64,000 nt of DNA from Paenibacillus guangzhouensis. GTDB taxonomy: Bacteria > Bacillota > Bacilli > Paenibacillales > Paenibacillaceae. Every line of letters starts with the position of its first letter. Positions within the stretch are counted from its first letter, which is position 1. The notes under the pieces are model-generated. The model saw only the letters and a program-made list of their open reading frames with translations, was not told where the DNA came from and did no database searches. This document shows positions 25,677 to 34,492 of the stretch, in pieces. The DNA is taken from the NCBI RefSeq assembly GCF_009363075.1, contig NZ_CP045293.1, positions 3,596,001-3,660,000 of the forward strand, written 5' to 3'. The position numbers and the translations under genes are program-made.

Positions 25677-26461
25677 TCACATCTCAAACGACGGTTCAAC
25701 CGGCTTCCATCTGGGTTACAAATCGCGTCTTTATTGGACGTAGTCTCCGCCACAGCATCAGAAATACCGAAGCTTTGATTATGGCTATCATGCTGCCCGT
25801 CATGCTCATGCTCTTATTCACTTACGTCTTCGGCGGCGCGATTGAACCTAGTGGTAATTATGTGAACTACGTCGTTCCCGGTATTATCCTGCTCTGTGCG
25901 GGCTTCGGTTCATCCAGTACCGCTGTGGATGTCTCCAACGACATGACCAATGGAATCATTGAACGGTTCCGTACCATGCCCATTCAAGCGATTGGTGTCA
26001 TTACCGGCCATGTAGTCGCGAGCCTCATTCGCAATATGATGGCGACAGGTGTCGTGATCGCCGTTGCCTTGCTCGTGGGGTTCCGTCCCACAGCGAATGC
26101 AGTGGAATGGCTTGCCGCACTTGGCGTCATTCTACTCTTCATTCTCACATTCACGTGGCTGTTCGCAGCCATCGGAATCGTCGCTGGCAGCCCTTCTGCT
26201 GCATCTGGATACGGGTTCATCCTGCTATTCCTACCGTACCTTTCCAGCGCCTTCGTCCCTACCGATACCATGCCTTCTTGGCTGCAAGGGATTGCAAATC
26301 ATCAGCCAATCACACCCGTCATCGAGACCATTCGCGGACTGCTCACCGGAACGCCGCTGCAGCAACAAGGCTGGATCGCTGTCGCCTGGTGTGTAGGGAT
26401 TCTCCTCATCGCCTTCCTATGGAGTATGCTGTCCTTCCGTAGACGGGCTGGTCAACGATAA
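25673..26461 (+). CDS. DrrB-type ABC-2 permease
   Basis: The 262-residue membrane protein has about six membrane segments and the ABC-2 pattern of DrrB-like exporters (MLPVMLMLLFTYVFGGAIEP near the N-terminus, FRTMPIQAIGVITGHVV, and a late PYLSSAFVPTDTMPSWLQGI loop). It forms the membrane channel for the ATPase just upstream, with overlapping stop and start codons. The substrate is unknown, probably a hydrophobic drug. Confidence 0.9.
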   Translation: MITSQTTVQPASIWVTNRVFIGRSLRHSIRNTEALIMAIMLPVMLMLLFTYVFGGAIEPSGNYVNYVVPGIILLCAGFGSSSTAVDVSNDMTNGIIERFRTMPIQAIGVITGHVVASLIRNMMATGVVIAVALLVGFRPTANAVEWLAALGVILLFILTFTWLFAAIGIVAGSPSAASGYGFILLFLPYLSSAFVPTDTMPSWLQGIANHQPITPVIETIRGLLTGTPLQQQGWIAVAWCVGILLIAFLWSMLSFRRRAGQR

Positions 26462-26482
26462 GACATTTATTCAATAATAAAT

Positions 26483-26523
26483 AAAGAACAGCGGCTCGAT
26501 CTTCATCGAATCGCTGTTCTTTT
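26483..26523. terminator. Bidirectional terminator after the DrrAB genes
   Basis: AAAGAACAGCG and CGCTGTTCTTT flank an inner TCGAT/ATCGA stem, with Ts on the right. It serves the permease gene and the convergent TetR gene. Confidence 0.85.
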
Positions 26524-26540
26524 GGTTTGTCATCAATACT

Positions 26541-27365
26541 TTACTTCGATCCCGATTGGTTCAATTCCTTTATCGTCAAATAGTGCTCAATGCTGTCCAG
26601 AATTCTCTCCAACCCGAACTCGAAATCATCACCGACGTTGTTGTCCTGCTCATTCTCTCCCGTATATGCCCCCGACGCAATCACAGGGTAGAGATCTGGA
26701 TACTGCTCCGGCTTGACCAGCATTTGAAGCGCAGATCCATAATTCACTCCGCTGAAACTCGCCACCGAAGAACCCGCTTCCACAGCACGGTCGATATCCC
26801 GAAGGAGCATGCCGCCGGATCTGGAATAGCTGCTCAGGAGGAGAATGAACGACATTTTCTCGAAATGATTCAATGGCAGTTGGCGCATGGAACGCAGTGC
26901 CCAATCAATGACCTTCAGATTGTACGGCGCAAGCGGAATCCCCATAATCGGAATATCGATGTACCACGGGTGGTCACGGAACACTTGCATACACGCCCTC
27001 ACAAATGTACGCAAATTCTCCCGCCAATCCATTGATTCCTCCGCAACGTCGGGTATCTGAATATTGCATACAGCATCCTGCATAAGATATAGCAGATCAT
27101 CCTTGCTCGATATATAACGATAGAGAGACATCGTCGTAAACCCAAGCGAGCCAGCCACGCGACTCATCGATACAGCTGCGAGTCCGTCTTTGTCGGCGAT
27201 AGCAATAGCGGCTTCGACGATTTTCGGAATGCTCAGTTCGCCTTTAGGCCCTCTCGTCGGTGGTTTGTTCAATCCCCAGCTGAGCTTCGCACCGTTCGGC
27301 AGCGCGTTCAACACATCTTGATCTTCAGGTCGGTTGTCCTGCATATCGGAAAAGCCCCCATTCAT
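26541..27365 (-). CDS. TetR-family repressor (probable regulator of DrrAB)
   Basis: The 274-residue protein has an extended N-terminus, then a TetR helix-turn-helix (IVEAAIAIADKDGLAAVSMS, then RVAGSLGFTTMSLYRYISSK). The C-terminal domain, with WRENLRTFVRACMQVFRDHP, is of the TetR_C type. Its promoter contains the perfect dyad GTGTATA-TTA-TATACAC (27378-27394), which shares its core with the DrrAB promoter. It therefore likely represses both itself and the exporter. The start may instead be ATG 27344. Confidence 0.85.
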   Translation of the reverse strand: MNGGFSDMQDNRPEDQDVLNALPNGAKLSWGLNKPPTRGPKGELSIPKIVEAAIAIADKDGLAAVSMSRVAGSLGFTTMSLYRYISSKDDLLYLMQDAVCNIQIPDVAEESMDWRENLRTFVRACMQVFRDHPWYIDIPIMGIPLAPYNLKVIDWALRSMRQLPLNHFEKMSFILLLSSYSRSGGMLLRDIDRAVEAGSSVASFSGVNYGSALQMLVKPEQYPDLYPVIASGAYTGENEQDNNVGDDFEFGLERILDSIEHYLTIKELNQSGSK

Positions 27366-27377
27366 TCACCCGATAAA

Positions 27378-27394
27378 GTGTATATTATATACAC
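27378..27394. promoter_or_regulatory. TetR operator upstream of its own gene
   Basis: GTGTATATTATATACAC is a 7-3-7 perfect inverted repeat 12 bases before the start codon. Its core matches the dyad in the DrrAB promoter. Confidence 0.7.
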
Positions 27395-27452
27395 AGTATA
27401 CCATAATTTAGGGCATCGTTCGAACATTTCATGATCATTGGAAGGATGCCTA

Positions 27453-28184
27453 TCATTTCACCGCGGAAATAATTAAGAACATCGGACGGCGCAGCTCATC
27501 CCGCATTCCGTCATATTTGTCGAGCAACTCGATAGCAGGCTGCGGTTCGCTTAGTTCTTTGATCGTAAACCCGGCACCGATGAGCAAATTCAGATGCGTC
27601 GCGACAGTACGGTGGTATTTGACAACCTCGGTCTCCAAGAAGTTCGCAACCCGCGGGCCTTCGCTCTGGTAATCATCCACTGGCCAGTGCAGACGTTCGC
27701 CCGCTGCACCGTAATGCCAATCTTGGGCTGACCGCGCCGTAAAAATTGGATGTTCGAACGACAAGATGAACGCCCCGCCTGGCACGAGACTATGGTGGAT
27801 TTGGCGATACACTTCTTCCAGATCCTGAATATAGTGGAACGCTAACGAGCTAATCACAACGTCGAATTCTTCTGCCGCGAAATCAATATCCTCCATGGCA
27901 AGACAGCGATAAGATATGGCGGGATCATCCGACAATGCTCTGGCACGTTCCAGCATCTTCTCAGAGATATCAAGGCCCAGCACCGTGCTAGCCCCCTGCT
28001 CGCGTGCATAACGGCAATGCCAGCCAAAACCGCAGCCAAGATCTAGCACGCGCTTCCCCCGCATATCAGGGAGCATTGCACGTAATGCCGGCCACTCCCC
28101 TGCTTCCTTCAGCCCGCCCGTGGAGCGTGGCATCTGGCTGTATTTATCGAAAAATTGTGGATCATCGTATTTATTTTGTTTCAT
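27453..28184 (-). CDS. SAM-dependent class I methyltransferase
   Basis: The 243-residue protein has methyltransferase motif I (VLDLGCGFGWHCRYA), motif II (LGLDISEKMLERAR) and a post-II segment FDVVISSLAFHYIQDL. The N-terminal QFFDKYSQMPRSTGGL element is typical of Methyltransf_11 proteins of Bacilli. It methylates a small molecule or is a generic housekeeping enzyme; the substrate cannot be told. AAGGGG precedes the ATG. It follows the frameshifted NUDIX gene by 58 bases on the same strand and may be cotranscribed. Confidence 0.85.
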   Translation of the reverse strand: MKQNKYDDPQFFDKYSQMPRSTGGLKEAGEWPALRAMLPDMRGKRVLDLGCGFGWHCRYAREQGASTVLGLDISEKMLERARALSDDPAISYRCLAMEDIDFAAEEFDVVISSLAFHYIQDLEEVYRQIHHSLVPGGAFILSFEHPIFTARSAQDWHYGAAGERLHWPVDDYQSEGPRVANFLETEVVKYHRTVATHLNLLIGAGFTIKELSEPQPAIELLDKYDGMRDELRRPMFLIISAVK

Positions 28185-28242
28185 ATTACTGCACCCCTTG
28201 ATTCCTTTATTTCATATGCATCATGATCAATAACGCTTCCCA

Positions 28243-28703
28243 TTATACTTCATTCATTGCCCCGAACGTTGTGATCCACGAACCAGCCGGGTGATGGATA
28301 AGATCAACAAGACGATCTTGCAGAACGGGCGGCAGCACGTTATGCTGCTTAAGCGACGCCGTCTCAAGCTCGATCCATTGGAACGTAAGATGACCTTCTT
28401 GGGAATCAGGGATATGATGCGCGTGCAGCATGTCCGATTTCACTTCGAACAAATGGCTAATTTCATGGTGCATCACACCTTGCTCATCGTACCGATGCGT
28501 CTCAAGGACACCTAGAAAACGGGTGATGTGACACGCTACACCTAGCTCCTCATACAGCTCTCTCCGCAGCGCATCCTGCGCCCCTTCACCCAGCTCAATG
28601 CCGCCGCCAGGTAAGAACACATGTGCCCCTTCAACCTCGCTACTAAAAGCTTGTTTTCATGCACAATCACCGCTCGAGCAATATGGCGAAATTGGATGTT
28701 CAC
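28243..28703 (-). pseudogene. NUDIX hydrolase gene with a frameshift
   Basis: Two overlapping frames make one NUDIX protein. The upstream frame (GTG 28703, preceded by GGAGG) reads RHIARAVIVHENKLLVARLK. The downstream frame continues FLPGGGIELGEGAQDALRRE with LYEELGV, a complete Nudix box. They join at a run of four Gs on the minus strand (28626-28629). A fifth G would restore LKGAHVFLPGGG. This is therefore either a real homopolymer mutation or a sequencing error. If intact, the protein would hydrolyse a nucleoside diphosphate derivative. Confidence 0.75.
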
Positions 28704-28814
28704 CACACACACCTCCGATTGATATCCGATTTGTCTCATTCATGATGTATTTTATCAGATGTTGGAAATATTAGGGAGGTGTCATATCAGGTTGTGTTAT
28801 GGGACCTGCTGCTC

Positions 28815-29001
28815 TATCCTGGATCATTGCAGGAAGAAACAGCAGAACGCCACATTAAATCCGCTCTATATTGGATCATTGCAGGAACTTTCTCATATCA
28901 GCGTGGAGATAGATCGATATGCTCCTATTATCGTGCAGATCTCCATGATAGCTCAGCTAAGACACGTCTCCTCCCACCTTTTCCTGCAAATATCCACGAT
29001 A
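28815..29001. repeat. Intergenic array of four 21-bp units, two direct and two inverted, about 51 bp apart
   Basis: Two direct units sharing GGATCATTGCAGGAA lie at 28815-28835 and 28867-28887. Two related units lie inverted at 28928-28950 and 28981-29001 (reverse-strand cores TGGAGATCTGCACGA and TGGATATTTGCAGGA). The steps are 52 and 51 bp. There is no coding support between 28740 and 29045. Confidence 0.75.
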
Positions 29002-29045
29002 GCTGCTCAAACGCTGCCGCACTCGCCGCCAACCTACTACTTATT

Positions 29046-29079
29046 AAAAAAAACAGCCCCTCCCGAGGAGTGGACTGTT
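29046..29079 (-). terminator. Rho-independent terminator of the LacI gene
   Basis: On the minus strand AACAGTCCACTCC and GGAGGGGCTGTT pair, followed by eight Ts. It begins 5 bases after the stop at 29084. Confidence 0.85.
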
Positions 29080-29083
29080 CATC

Positions 29084-30091
29084 TCACACATGCAATCGAT
29101 AAGGTGCCGTCGATTCCCGCACAATTATTTCTGGTTGCAGCATGATCGATGTATTCCGTTTGGAGCCCTGAATCAGCTTCAAGAGCAGGCGAGCCGCTTG
29201 CTGACCCATCTGTTCACCCGGCTGGCGGACCGTGGTTAGACGCGGATGAATCTCCGAAGCGAAGGCCTGATCATCATAGCCGATTACCGATATATCCTGC
29301 GGTACTCGATACCCTGCGCTCTGGAACGCTTCCATTACTCCAAGTGCCAGACCATCATCCCCAGCGAACACCGCTGTAGGAATAAGCCCTTGCGCAATCC
29401 ACGCTTGGGCGGCTTCAAAGCCGGTGCGGATGCCGAAGGTTGTATTCGAGATGACGAGTGGCGTTAGCCCCGCTTCCTGCAGCGCTTGTTCGAATCCTTG
29501 TCTCCGCTGACGTACACTTAAAAAATGCTCGGGGCCGCTTAGATGCGCAATCTTCGTATGACCGAGCTCCAACAAATGACGGGCCGCGTCGTAGCCACCT
29601 TTCGTATTATCCACGTTCACCGTTAACGCTCTCGAATTTTCCACATGATTATCGATGATAACAAACGGAATTCCCTTACGCTTCAGCTCCGTTATATCAT
29701 TCTCTTCATTTAACGGCGAGAGCACGATAATCCCATCGACACGATCCTCTTGGAATAAAATATTATGCTCCCTCGCATCCTTCTTCGTCGGATTAAATAT
29801 GGACAATGCCAGGAAATAGCCCTGCTCTTCCAAGCATTCATTCACGGATTGGACAATCGTCTCGAAGACGGTATCCTGCAGCGTAATTAATGTAAGACCA
29901 ATTACACCTGTCGAACCCCTTGCCAAGCTTCGCGCTGCCGAATTCGGCCGGTAATCCAGCTCCTTAATCGCTTGAAGAACCTTCTGGCGATTACTGTCCC
30001 GAACAGAAGGAACATTGTTCAATACTTTAGATACTGTGGCGAGCGAGACGCCTGATTTAGCAACAACATCTAAGATACTTACTTTTTTCAT
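29084..30091 (-). CDS. LacI-family transcriptional regulator
   Basis: The 335-residue protein has the LacI helix-turn-helix (SILDVVAKSGVSLATVSKVL) and hinge (YRPNSAARSLARGSTGVIGL), then a periplasmic-binding-like sensor (VDGIIVLSP, PTAVFAGDDGLALGVMEAFQ, ISVIGYDDQAFASEIHPRLT). It probably binds a sugar or sugar phosphate. Palindromes with core TATAAACGTTTATA lie in its own promoter, before the divergent aldo/keto reductase gene and twice before the operon starting at 38650. It is therefore the predicted repressor of the whole 30-38.8 kb unit. Confidence 0.93.
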   Translation of the reverse strand: MKKVSILDVVAKSGVSLATVSKVLNNVPSVRDSNRQKVLQAIKELDYRPNSAARSLARGSTGVIGLTLITLQDTVFETIVQSVNECLEEQGYFLALSIFNPTKKDAREHNILFQEDRVDGIIVLSPLNEENDITELKRKGIPFVIIDNHVENSRALTVNVDNTKGGYDAARHLLELGHTKIAHLSGPEHFLSVRQRRQGFEQALQEAGLTPLVISNTTFGIRTGFEAAQAWIAQGLIPTAVFAGDDGLALGVMEAFQSAGYRVPQDISVIGYDDQAFASEIHPRLTTVRQPGEQMGQQAARLLLKLIQGSKRNTSIMLQPEIIVRESTAPYRLHV

Positions 30092-30112
30092 CCCGGTTGG
30101 ACTCCTCCAAAT

Positions 30113-30130
30113 TATATAAACGTTTATATA
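30113..30130. promoter_or_regulatory. LacI operator O1 (autoregulatory)
   Basis: A perfect 18-bp palindrome with core TATAAACGTTTATA lies downstream of the LacI promoter, where bound repressor would block transcription. Confidence 0.8.
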
Positions 30131-30143
30131 TATTTATGATATC

Positions 30144-30172
30144 ATCATAGTTCCATTATACCCTACCGTCAA
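30144..30172 (-). promoter_or_regulatory. Promoter of the LacI gene
   Basis: On the minus strand TTGACG (-35) and TATGAT (-10) are 17 bp apart. The operator O1 follows just past the expected start site. Confidence 0.55.
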
Positions 30173-30187
30173 CCTTTAAGTATATAT

Positions 30188-30217
30188 TTGACAATCCGGA
30201 AATCGAAGGATTATTAT
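30188..30217 (+). promoter_or_regulatory. Promoter of the aldo/keto reductase gene
   Basis: TTGACA (30188-30193) and TATTAT (30212-30217) are 18 bp apart. Operator O2 lies 12 bases downstream. Confidence 0.6.
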
Positions 30218-30228
30218 ATTACTTGTAA

Positions 30229-30244
30229 TTATAAACGTTTATAA
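30229..30244. promoter_or_regulatory. LacI operator O2
   Basis: A perfect 16-bp palindrome TTATAAACGTTTATAA sits between the -10 box and the aldo/keto reductase start codon. Confidence 0.8.
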
Positions 30245-30279
30245 CTAATTTATCATCCCATCGTTTAGGAGGCATTCCC

Positions 30280-31269
30280 TTGAATTATCAACCGAACAGT
30301 CAAAGGTATGATAACATGCTGTACAACCGTTGTGGGAACAGTGGTCTCAAACTTCCTGCAATCTCCTTAGGTCTCTGGCATAACTTCGGAGATGGATTTG
30401 TCTTTAACCATTGTCGTCAAATGATCCAGCGCGCATTCGACCTTGGCATTACACATTTTGATCTCGCCAACAATTACGGATGGCCGGGAGGATCCTCGGA
30501 AGAGACGCTTGGTAAAGTCTTGAAGCTTGACTTCGCTTCCCATCGCGATGAGCTGGTTATCTCGACCAAAGCCGGGTGGGATATGTGGCCTGGACCTTAC
30601 GGCGATGAAGGATCGAAGAAGTACCTTGTCGCAAGCCTCGATCAGAGCCTCAGACGGCTTGGGCTTGATTACGTCGATATTTATTACCATCACCGACCAG
30701 ATCCGAATACACCGATCGAAGAGACGATGGGAGCGCTAGATCTGCTCGTTCGCCAAGGCAAAGCATTATATATCGGGATCTCCTCCTATAACGTAGAAGA
30801 ATCCCGCGCAGCCTTCGCTGCGCTGCAGAAGCTGGGCACACCGTGTCTAATTCATCAACCTGCCTATTCCATGCTGGATCGCACAGTAGAGGACGGGTTA
30901 CTTGACCTGCTAGACCAACAAGGTGTCGGCAGCATCGCCTTCTTCCCGCTCGCCCAAGGCATACTGACGAATAAATATGTCACTGGCATCCCGGCCGATT
31001 CGAGAGCAGCCCGCGGCATGCGGTTCCTGCAGCCATCACATATTACGGATGAGATTATTTCGAAGACATCACGACTCCATGAAATTGCCCAGGCTAGAGG
31101 CCAGTCTTTAGCGCAAATGGCCATCGCATGGGTGCTGCGTGGCGGTCATGTTACTTCCGCGCTGGTTGGTGCTAGCAAAGTCAGTCAAATTGAAGAAAAT
31201 GTCGGAGCGCTCCAGAACCTCTCCTTCACCGAAGAAGAACTGCAAGTCATTGATCATATTCTCCAATGA
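30280..31269 (+). CDS. Aldo/keto reductase (YghZ-like)
   Basis: The 329-residue protein matches the AKR fold: THFDLANNYGWPGGSSEETL holds the catalytic Asp/Tyr pair, LVISTKAGW the Lys, and DYVDIYYHHRPD the His. The WPGGSSEE variant and length match the L-glyceraldehyde-3-phosphate reductase (YghZ) group. It would reduce an aldehyde or sugar with NADPH in the cytoplasm. TTG 30280 follows GGAGG by 7 bases. It is transcribed divergently from the LacI gene with an operator in its leader, so it is probably induced with the amino-sugar operon. Confidence 0.9.
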   Translation: MNYQPNSQRYDNMLYNRCGNSGLKLPAISLGLWHNFGDGFVFNHCRQMIQRAFDLGITHFDLANNYGWPGGSSEETLGKVLKLDFASHRDELVISTKAGWDMWPGPYGDEGSKKYLVASLDQSLRRLGLDYVDIYYHHRPDPNTPIEETMGALDLLVRQGKALYIGISSYNVEESRAAFAALQKLGTPCLIHQPAYSMLDRTVEDGLLDLLDQQGVGSIAFFPLAQGILTNKYVTGIPADSRAARGMRFLQPSHITDEIISKTSRLHEIAQARGQSLAQMAIAWVLRGGHVTSALVGASKVSQIEENVGALQNLSFTEEELQVIDHILQ

Positions 31270-31302
31270 GAAAGCTGTTTTCAGATTCTATTGTAGTAAA
31301 CG

Positions 31303-31342
31303 AAAGACCGTCACACCGATCAATGATCGGGTGACGGTCTTT
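31303..31342. terminator. Bidirectional terminator
   Basis: AAAGACCGTCAC-CCGATC and GATCGG-GTGACGGTCTTT form a long stem between the convergent aldo/keto reductase (end 31269) and GH18 gene (end 31347). Confidence 0.88.
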
Positions 31343-31346
31343 GACA

Positions 31347-32789
31347 TTACGGCTGTTTCGTGAAGTTCAGCCAATTCAGGTTCGGATCGCCTTTTGGCAT
31401 CGAGATGCGAATAGACTGAAGACCTGCTGGCAGCGCAATCGTCGTGGTGGCCGTTTTCCACGTCTGATATCCGCCAGTCTTCGGAATGTTAATAGAGCCT
31501 AACAGCGTACCGTAGCTGTCTCGAATTTGGAAGACGCCCCCGGTCACCGGACTTGCGACACGGAAATCGACATTGTAGACCCCCGCGCTCTGAACGTAGA
31601 CGACATAATCCAACCAGCCGCCTTGGCCATTCCATCCAACATTCTTGCCTCCGCCCACATCAGACGTATTCTCTAGCGATGTGTTCGCCGTCGCTTGATA
31701 GTTCTCGGCTTCAATTTTCCCTGGAATCGCCGCTGCCGTTGCCCCCGAGCTTAGTCCGTTACGAATAGCTTCCCAGAAGGTTGCGTCCTCTTCCCCTAAG
31801 CTATAGATCGAGACACCCGCCAGACCATACTGAACCGTATAGTTCGTTTTCTGAGCAATACTGAGCGCATCTTCATACCATACGATATGGTTCTGACCGT
31901 TCGTCTTGTACTTGAAATACATCGAGCCTGTCGCAGCGTCTCTTGTCGGCGTCGCGCGATACGTGCTCATCAGATTCGGAATATCCTTCGAATACATGAG
32001 CACATTGCTGCTGTTCGTTGGATCGGATAGATTCCAATCGTTCCCGTAAGCAGGTATGCCCATGAGCAGCTTGCTAGGGGATACATGCTGTACGGCATAA
32101 TCCAGCGCATTCGTAATGAATGACTTACTCGATACCGGACCTGAATCGCTCCATACCCCATATTCGTCATAGGTCATCATTTGCAGCAGATCTGCATCTT
32201 GACCAAGCGCCGTGAAATCGAACGGATAAGTCCAGCTATCATTCGGATTGTCTTCTGTCTTAGCAGGCACAGAGACCATCGTGTAGAAATTGTTCTGCTT
32301 CATCACCGTAGCTACATCATGCACAAAACTCGTAAAGTTCGGGCCTTCCGTCGCGAGCATGCCTTCAAAATCGATATTGATGCCTTTATAATGATTGTCT
32401 TTGACAAGCTTCAGCATATTATTAATCAGATTGCTTCTTGCCGATGGATTCGTCAAAACGGTATGCGCTAATGCGCTGTCCCAATCATAGGTAGCATCAT
32501 TATAGTTAGAGACGAGTGCATAAGAGACAATGCCATGCTGATTCGCATAATTCACCGCATCTGTCGGCACATTACCGATCAAGTTCCCGTTCATGTCTGT
32601 ATTAAACGTATCGGTCGAGAGATGTGTGAGATTGCTGCCAAATGCATTTAGATCATTACCCGTATCGACTGTGTAATAACCTAATACAATAGGGGGCGCA
32701 GATGCGGCCTTGGCTATCCCTCCTCCGAAGGACATATTACTCGACAACAGGGTCACGATTAATCCGAACAAGGCTAATGATTTTTTCAT
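31347..32789 (-). CDS. Secreted GH18 chitinase-like enzyme with a C-terminal CBM
   Basis: ATG 32789 (480 residues) is followed by a signal peptide (1-30). The GH18 barrel (about 35-360) has the catalytic motif YKGINIDFEGML, with Glu as acid/base, and DLLQMMTYDEYG. A C-terminal CBM6/35-like domain (about 370-480, IPGKIEAENYQATANTSLEN) probably binds the polymer. It is the last gene of the kinase-GH4-permease-binding protein operon and starts 17 bases after the binding-protein gene. It would cut extracellular chitin-like polymer into oligosaccharides that the transporter imports. Confidence 0.88.
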   Translation of the reverse strand: MKKSLALFGLIVTLLSSNMSFGGGIAKAASAPPIVLGYYTVDTGNDLNAFGSNLTHLSTDTFNTDMNGNLIGNVPTDAVNYANQHGIVSYALVSNYNDATYDWDSALAHTVLTNPSARSNLINNMLKLVKDNHYKGINIDFEGMLATEGPNFTSFVHDVATVMKQNNFYTMVSVPAKTEDNPNDSWTYPFDFTALGQDADLLQMMTYDEYGVWSDSGPVSSKSFITNALDYAVQHVSPSKLLMGIPAYGNDWNLSDPTNSSNVLMYSKDIPNLMSTYRATPTRDAATGSMYFKYKTNGQNHIVWYEDALSIAQKTNYTVQYGLAGVSIYSLGEEDATFWEAIRNGLSSGATAAAIPGKIEAENYQATANTSLENTSDVGGGKNVGWNGQGGWLDYVVYVQSAGVYNVDFRVASPVTGGVFQIRDSYGTLLGSINIPKTGGYQTWKTATTTIALPAGLQSIRISMPKGDPNLNWLNFTKQP

Positions 32790-32806
32790 TGCATTCTTCC
32801 TCTCCC

Positions 32807-34459
32807 CTACTTCAACTTTTTTACATTCTCCAGCCATCTGTCCTGCTTAAACTTCAAGAGCTTGGCGTATCCCACTTTCTGCGCATCTTGCTCGGCCTGA
32901 TCGAAGATCGCTGCAACCTCTTCATCGCTTTTCGCATTCTGAATGGACATGGCTCGTGCCTTGGAATAAATTTCTTGCACACTCTGCGCGATAATTCCTT
33001 CTTCCGATTCGACCGTTGGGTCCAGATTAACGAATTGCGTACTGTTCAATTGCGTCTTCCATGTAATTTCGGACTGCCAACGCGTCTCCCAGTTCTGCTC
33101 TTCCGGCTTTAATGTCTTCTCGAATTTCATCTTCGACGTATCGATGAACGATGTATTACTGTTCCATTGAAGATCTGCTGTTGAATCCATGAGTTCGTTG
33201 CGCCCGACTGGATCGCTCGTGAATTTATCGGTAAAGATCGGTGATCCTTCCGCATCGAACCCTTTCCAATACAACCCTTCAGGCCCCCAGATAATCGTGC
33301 TCTGGCCTTCTGGCCCCGTTGACCAATCGAGAAAAGCGAAGATGCCTTCCGGATTTTCAGCTGCTTTCGTGATGACGCTGACATTCCACCCAAGTTGATT
33401 GTAGTTGCCTGGATAGATCTTGTTCTTGTCTAAACCTGCTTTATGAATCGGCCAGATCATGAAATAACCTGCTTCGGGATCTTTTGCGCGAAGCGCTGTG
33501 TCCGCACGTGATCCGAGCTGCGTTGGGCTTGGGGAAGCATAGACAGCGACGCGGCCTGTCGTCAACTTCTCAGAAACCTGATCCATGTTTTCGGTAAATG
33601 CATCTTGTGTCATCAACTTCTCACGATACAATCGGCTGGCGAATTGTACGGATTCACGATAAGCGGGGTCTAAAAATAAACTTTTCATCTCATTGCCTTC
33701 CGGAACGGCGATCATACCTGTGAAGTAAGCGGTCCGGCCTTCACCAAAGGCGGAGTACATCGTATCGACACCTGCTGCACCCTCACCCGACTCAAAAGGC
33801 ACAACATCTGGGTATTTGTCCTTCACTTGTTTCAAATAGGCATAGAGATCATCTGTTGTCTCTAGCTTTGGCGAGCCCAGTTCTTTATAGATTTTGCTGT
33901 TCACGACATAACCTGCATTTCCCTGTGGCGTACTCGTATACCAATTCGGAAATTGATACAGCATGCCATCGGGAGAACGCAGCATGTTGAGCGTCTCTTC
34001 GCCAGCCCATTTCTTCAAGTTCGGATACTTGTCGAGGTAATCATCTAATGGGACGAGCAGACCAGCAGTACGCAGCTTCTCGATCTCGGAGTCGCGCTCG
34101 GTCCAGATCACATCCGGCAATTCATTCGACACGATCATCGTGCTTAGTTTTGTTTTGGCTGCCCCGCCGGAATTTATCGCGGTGACATCGACCTTCTTGT
34201 TCTCTTTGATCCATTTGGACGCTTGGTCTGCCCCCCATTGCGGCATCGTATACCAGTCGTAATTCCCATAGAAGCTGAAAGATAACGGCTCACTGCCTAG
34301 TACAAAAGCCTTCCCTTCGCTCTCGCTCTTCTCCGCCGCGCTTGTCTTCAGCTCGGACGCATCCGTGTCCTCTTTGCTGCATCCTGTCATCGCGAACATC
34401 ACCCATACCATAATTATCGTCAGAAGCAACGATATTCTGTTCTTCTTACGCTCTCGCAT
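32807..34459 (-). CDS. ABC transporter sugar-binding lipoprotein
   Basis: The 550-residue protein has a lipoprotein signal with lipobox MTGC (Cys near residue 27) and a solute-binding family 1 fold (GSEPLSFSFYGNYDWYTMPQ, DVIWTERDSEIEKLRTAGLL, YQFPNWYTSTPQGNAGYVVN), like the LplA-type proteins of Paenibacillus. It captures an oligosaccharide outside the membrane and delivers it to the two permeases encoded just upstream. GAGAGGGG precedes ATG 34459, 33 bases after the permease gene. Confidence 0.92.
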   Translation of the reverse strand: MRERKKNRISLLLTIIMVWVMFAMTGCSKEDTDASELKTSAAEKSESEGKAFVLGSEPLSFSFYGNYDWYTMPQWGADQASKWIKENKKVDVTAINSGGAAKTKLSTMIVSNELPDVIWTERDSEIEKLRTAGLLVPLDDYLDKYPNLKKWAGEETLNMLRSPDGMLYQFPNWYTSTPQGNAGYVVNSKIYKELGSPKLETTDDLYAYLKQVKDKYPDVVPFESGEGAAGVDTMYSAFGEGRTAYFTGMIAVPEGNEMKSLFLDPAYRESVQFASRLYREKLMTQDAFTENMDQVSEKLTTGRVAVYASPSPTQLGSRADTALRAKDPEAGYFMIWPIHKAGLDKNKIYPGNYNQLGWNVSVITKAAENPEGIFAFLDWSTGPEGQSTIIWGPEGLYWKGFDAEGSPIFTDKFTSDPVGRNELMDSTADLQWNSNTSFIDTSKMKFEKTLKPEEQNWETRWQSEITWKTQLNSTQFVNLDPTVESEEGIIAQSVQEIYSKARAMSIQNAKSDEEVAAIFDQAEQDAQKVGYAKLLKFKQDRWLENVKKLK

Positions 34460-34492
34460 TCGCTAATACCCCTCTCATTGAGATCGAATCAA

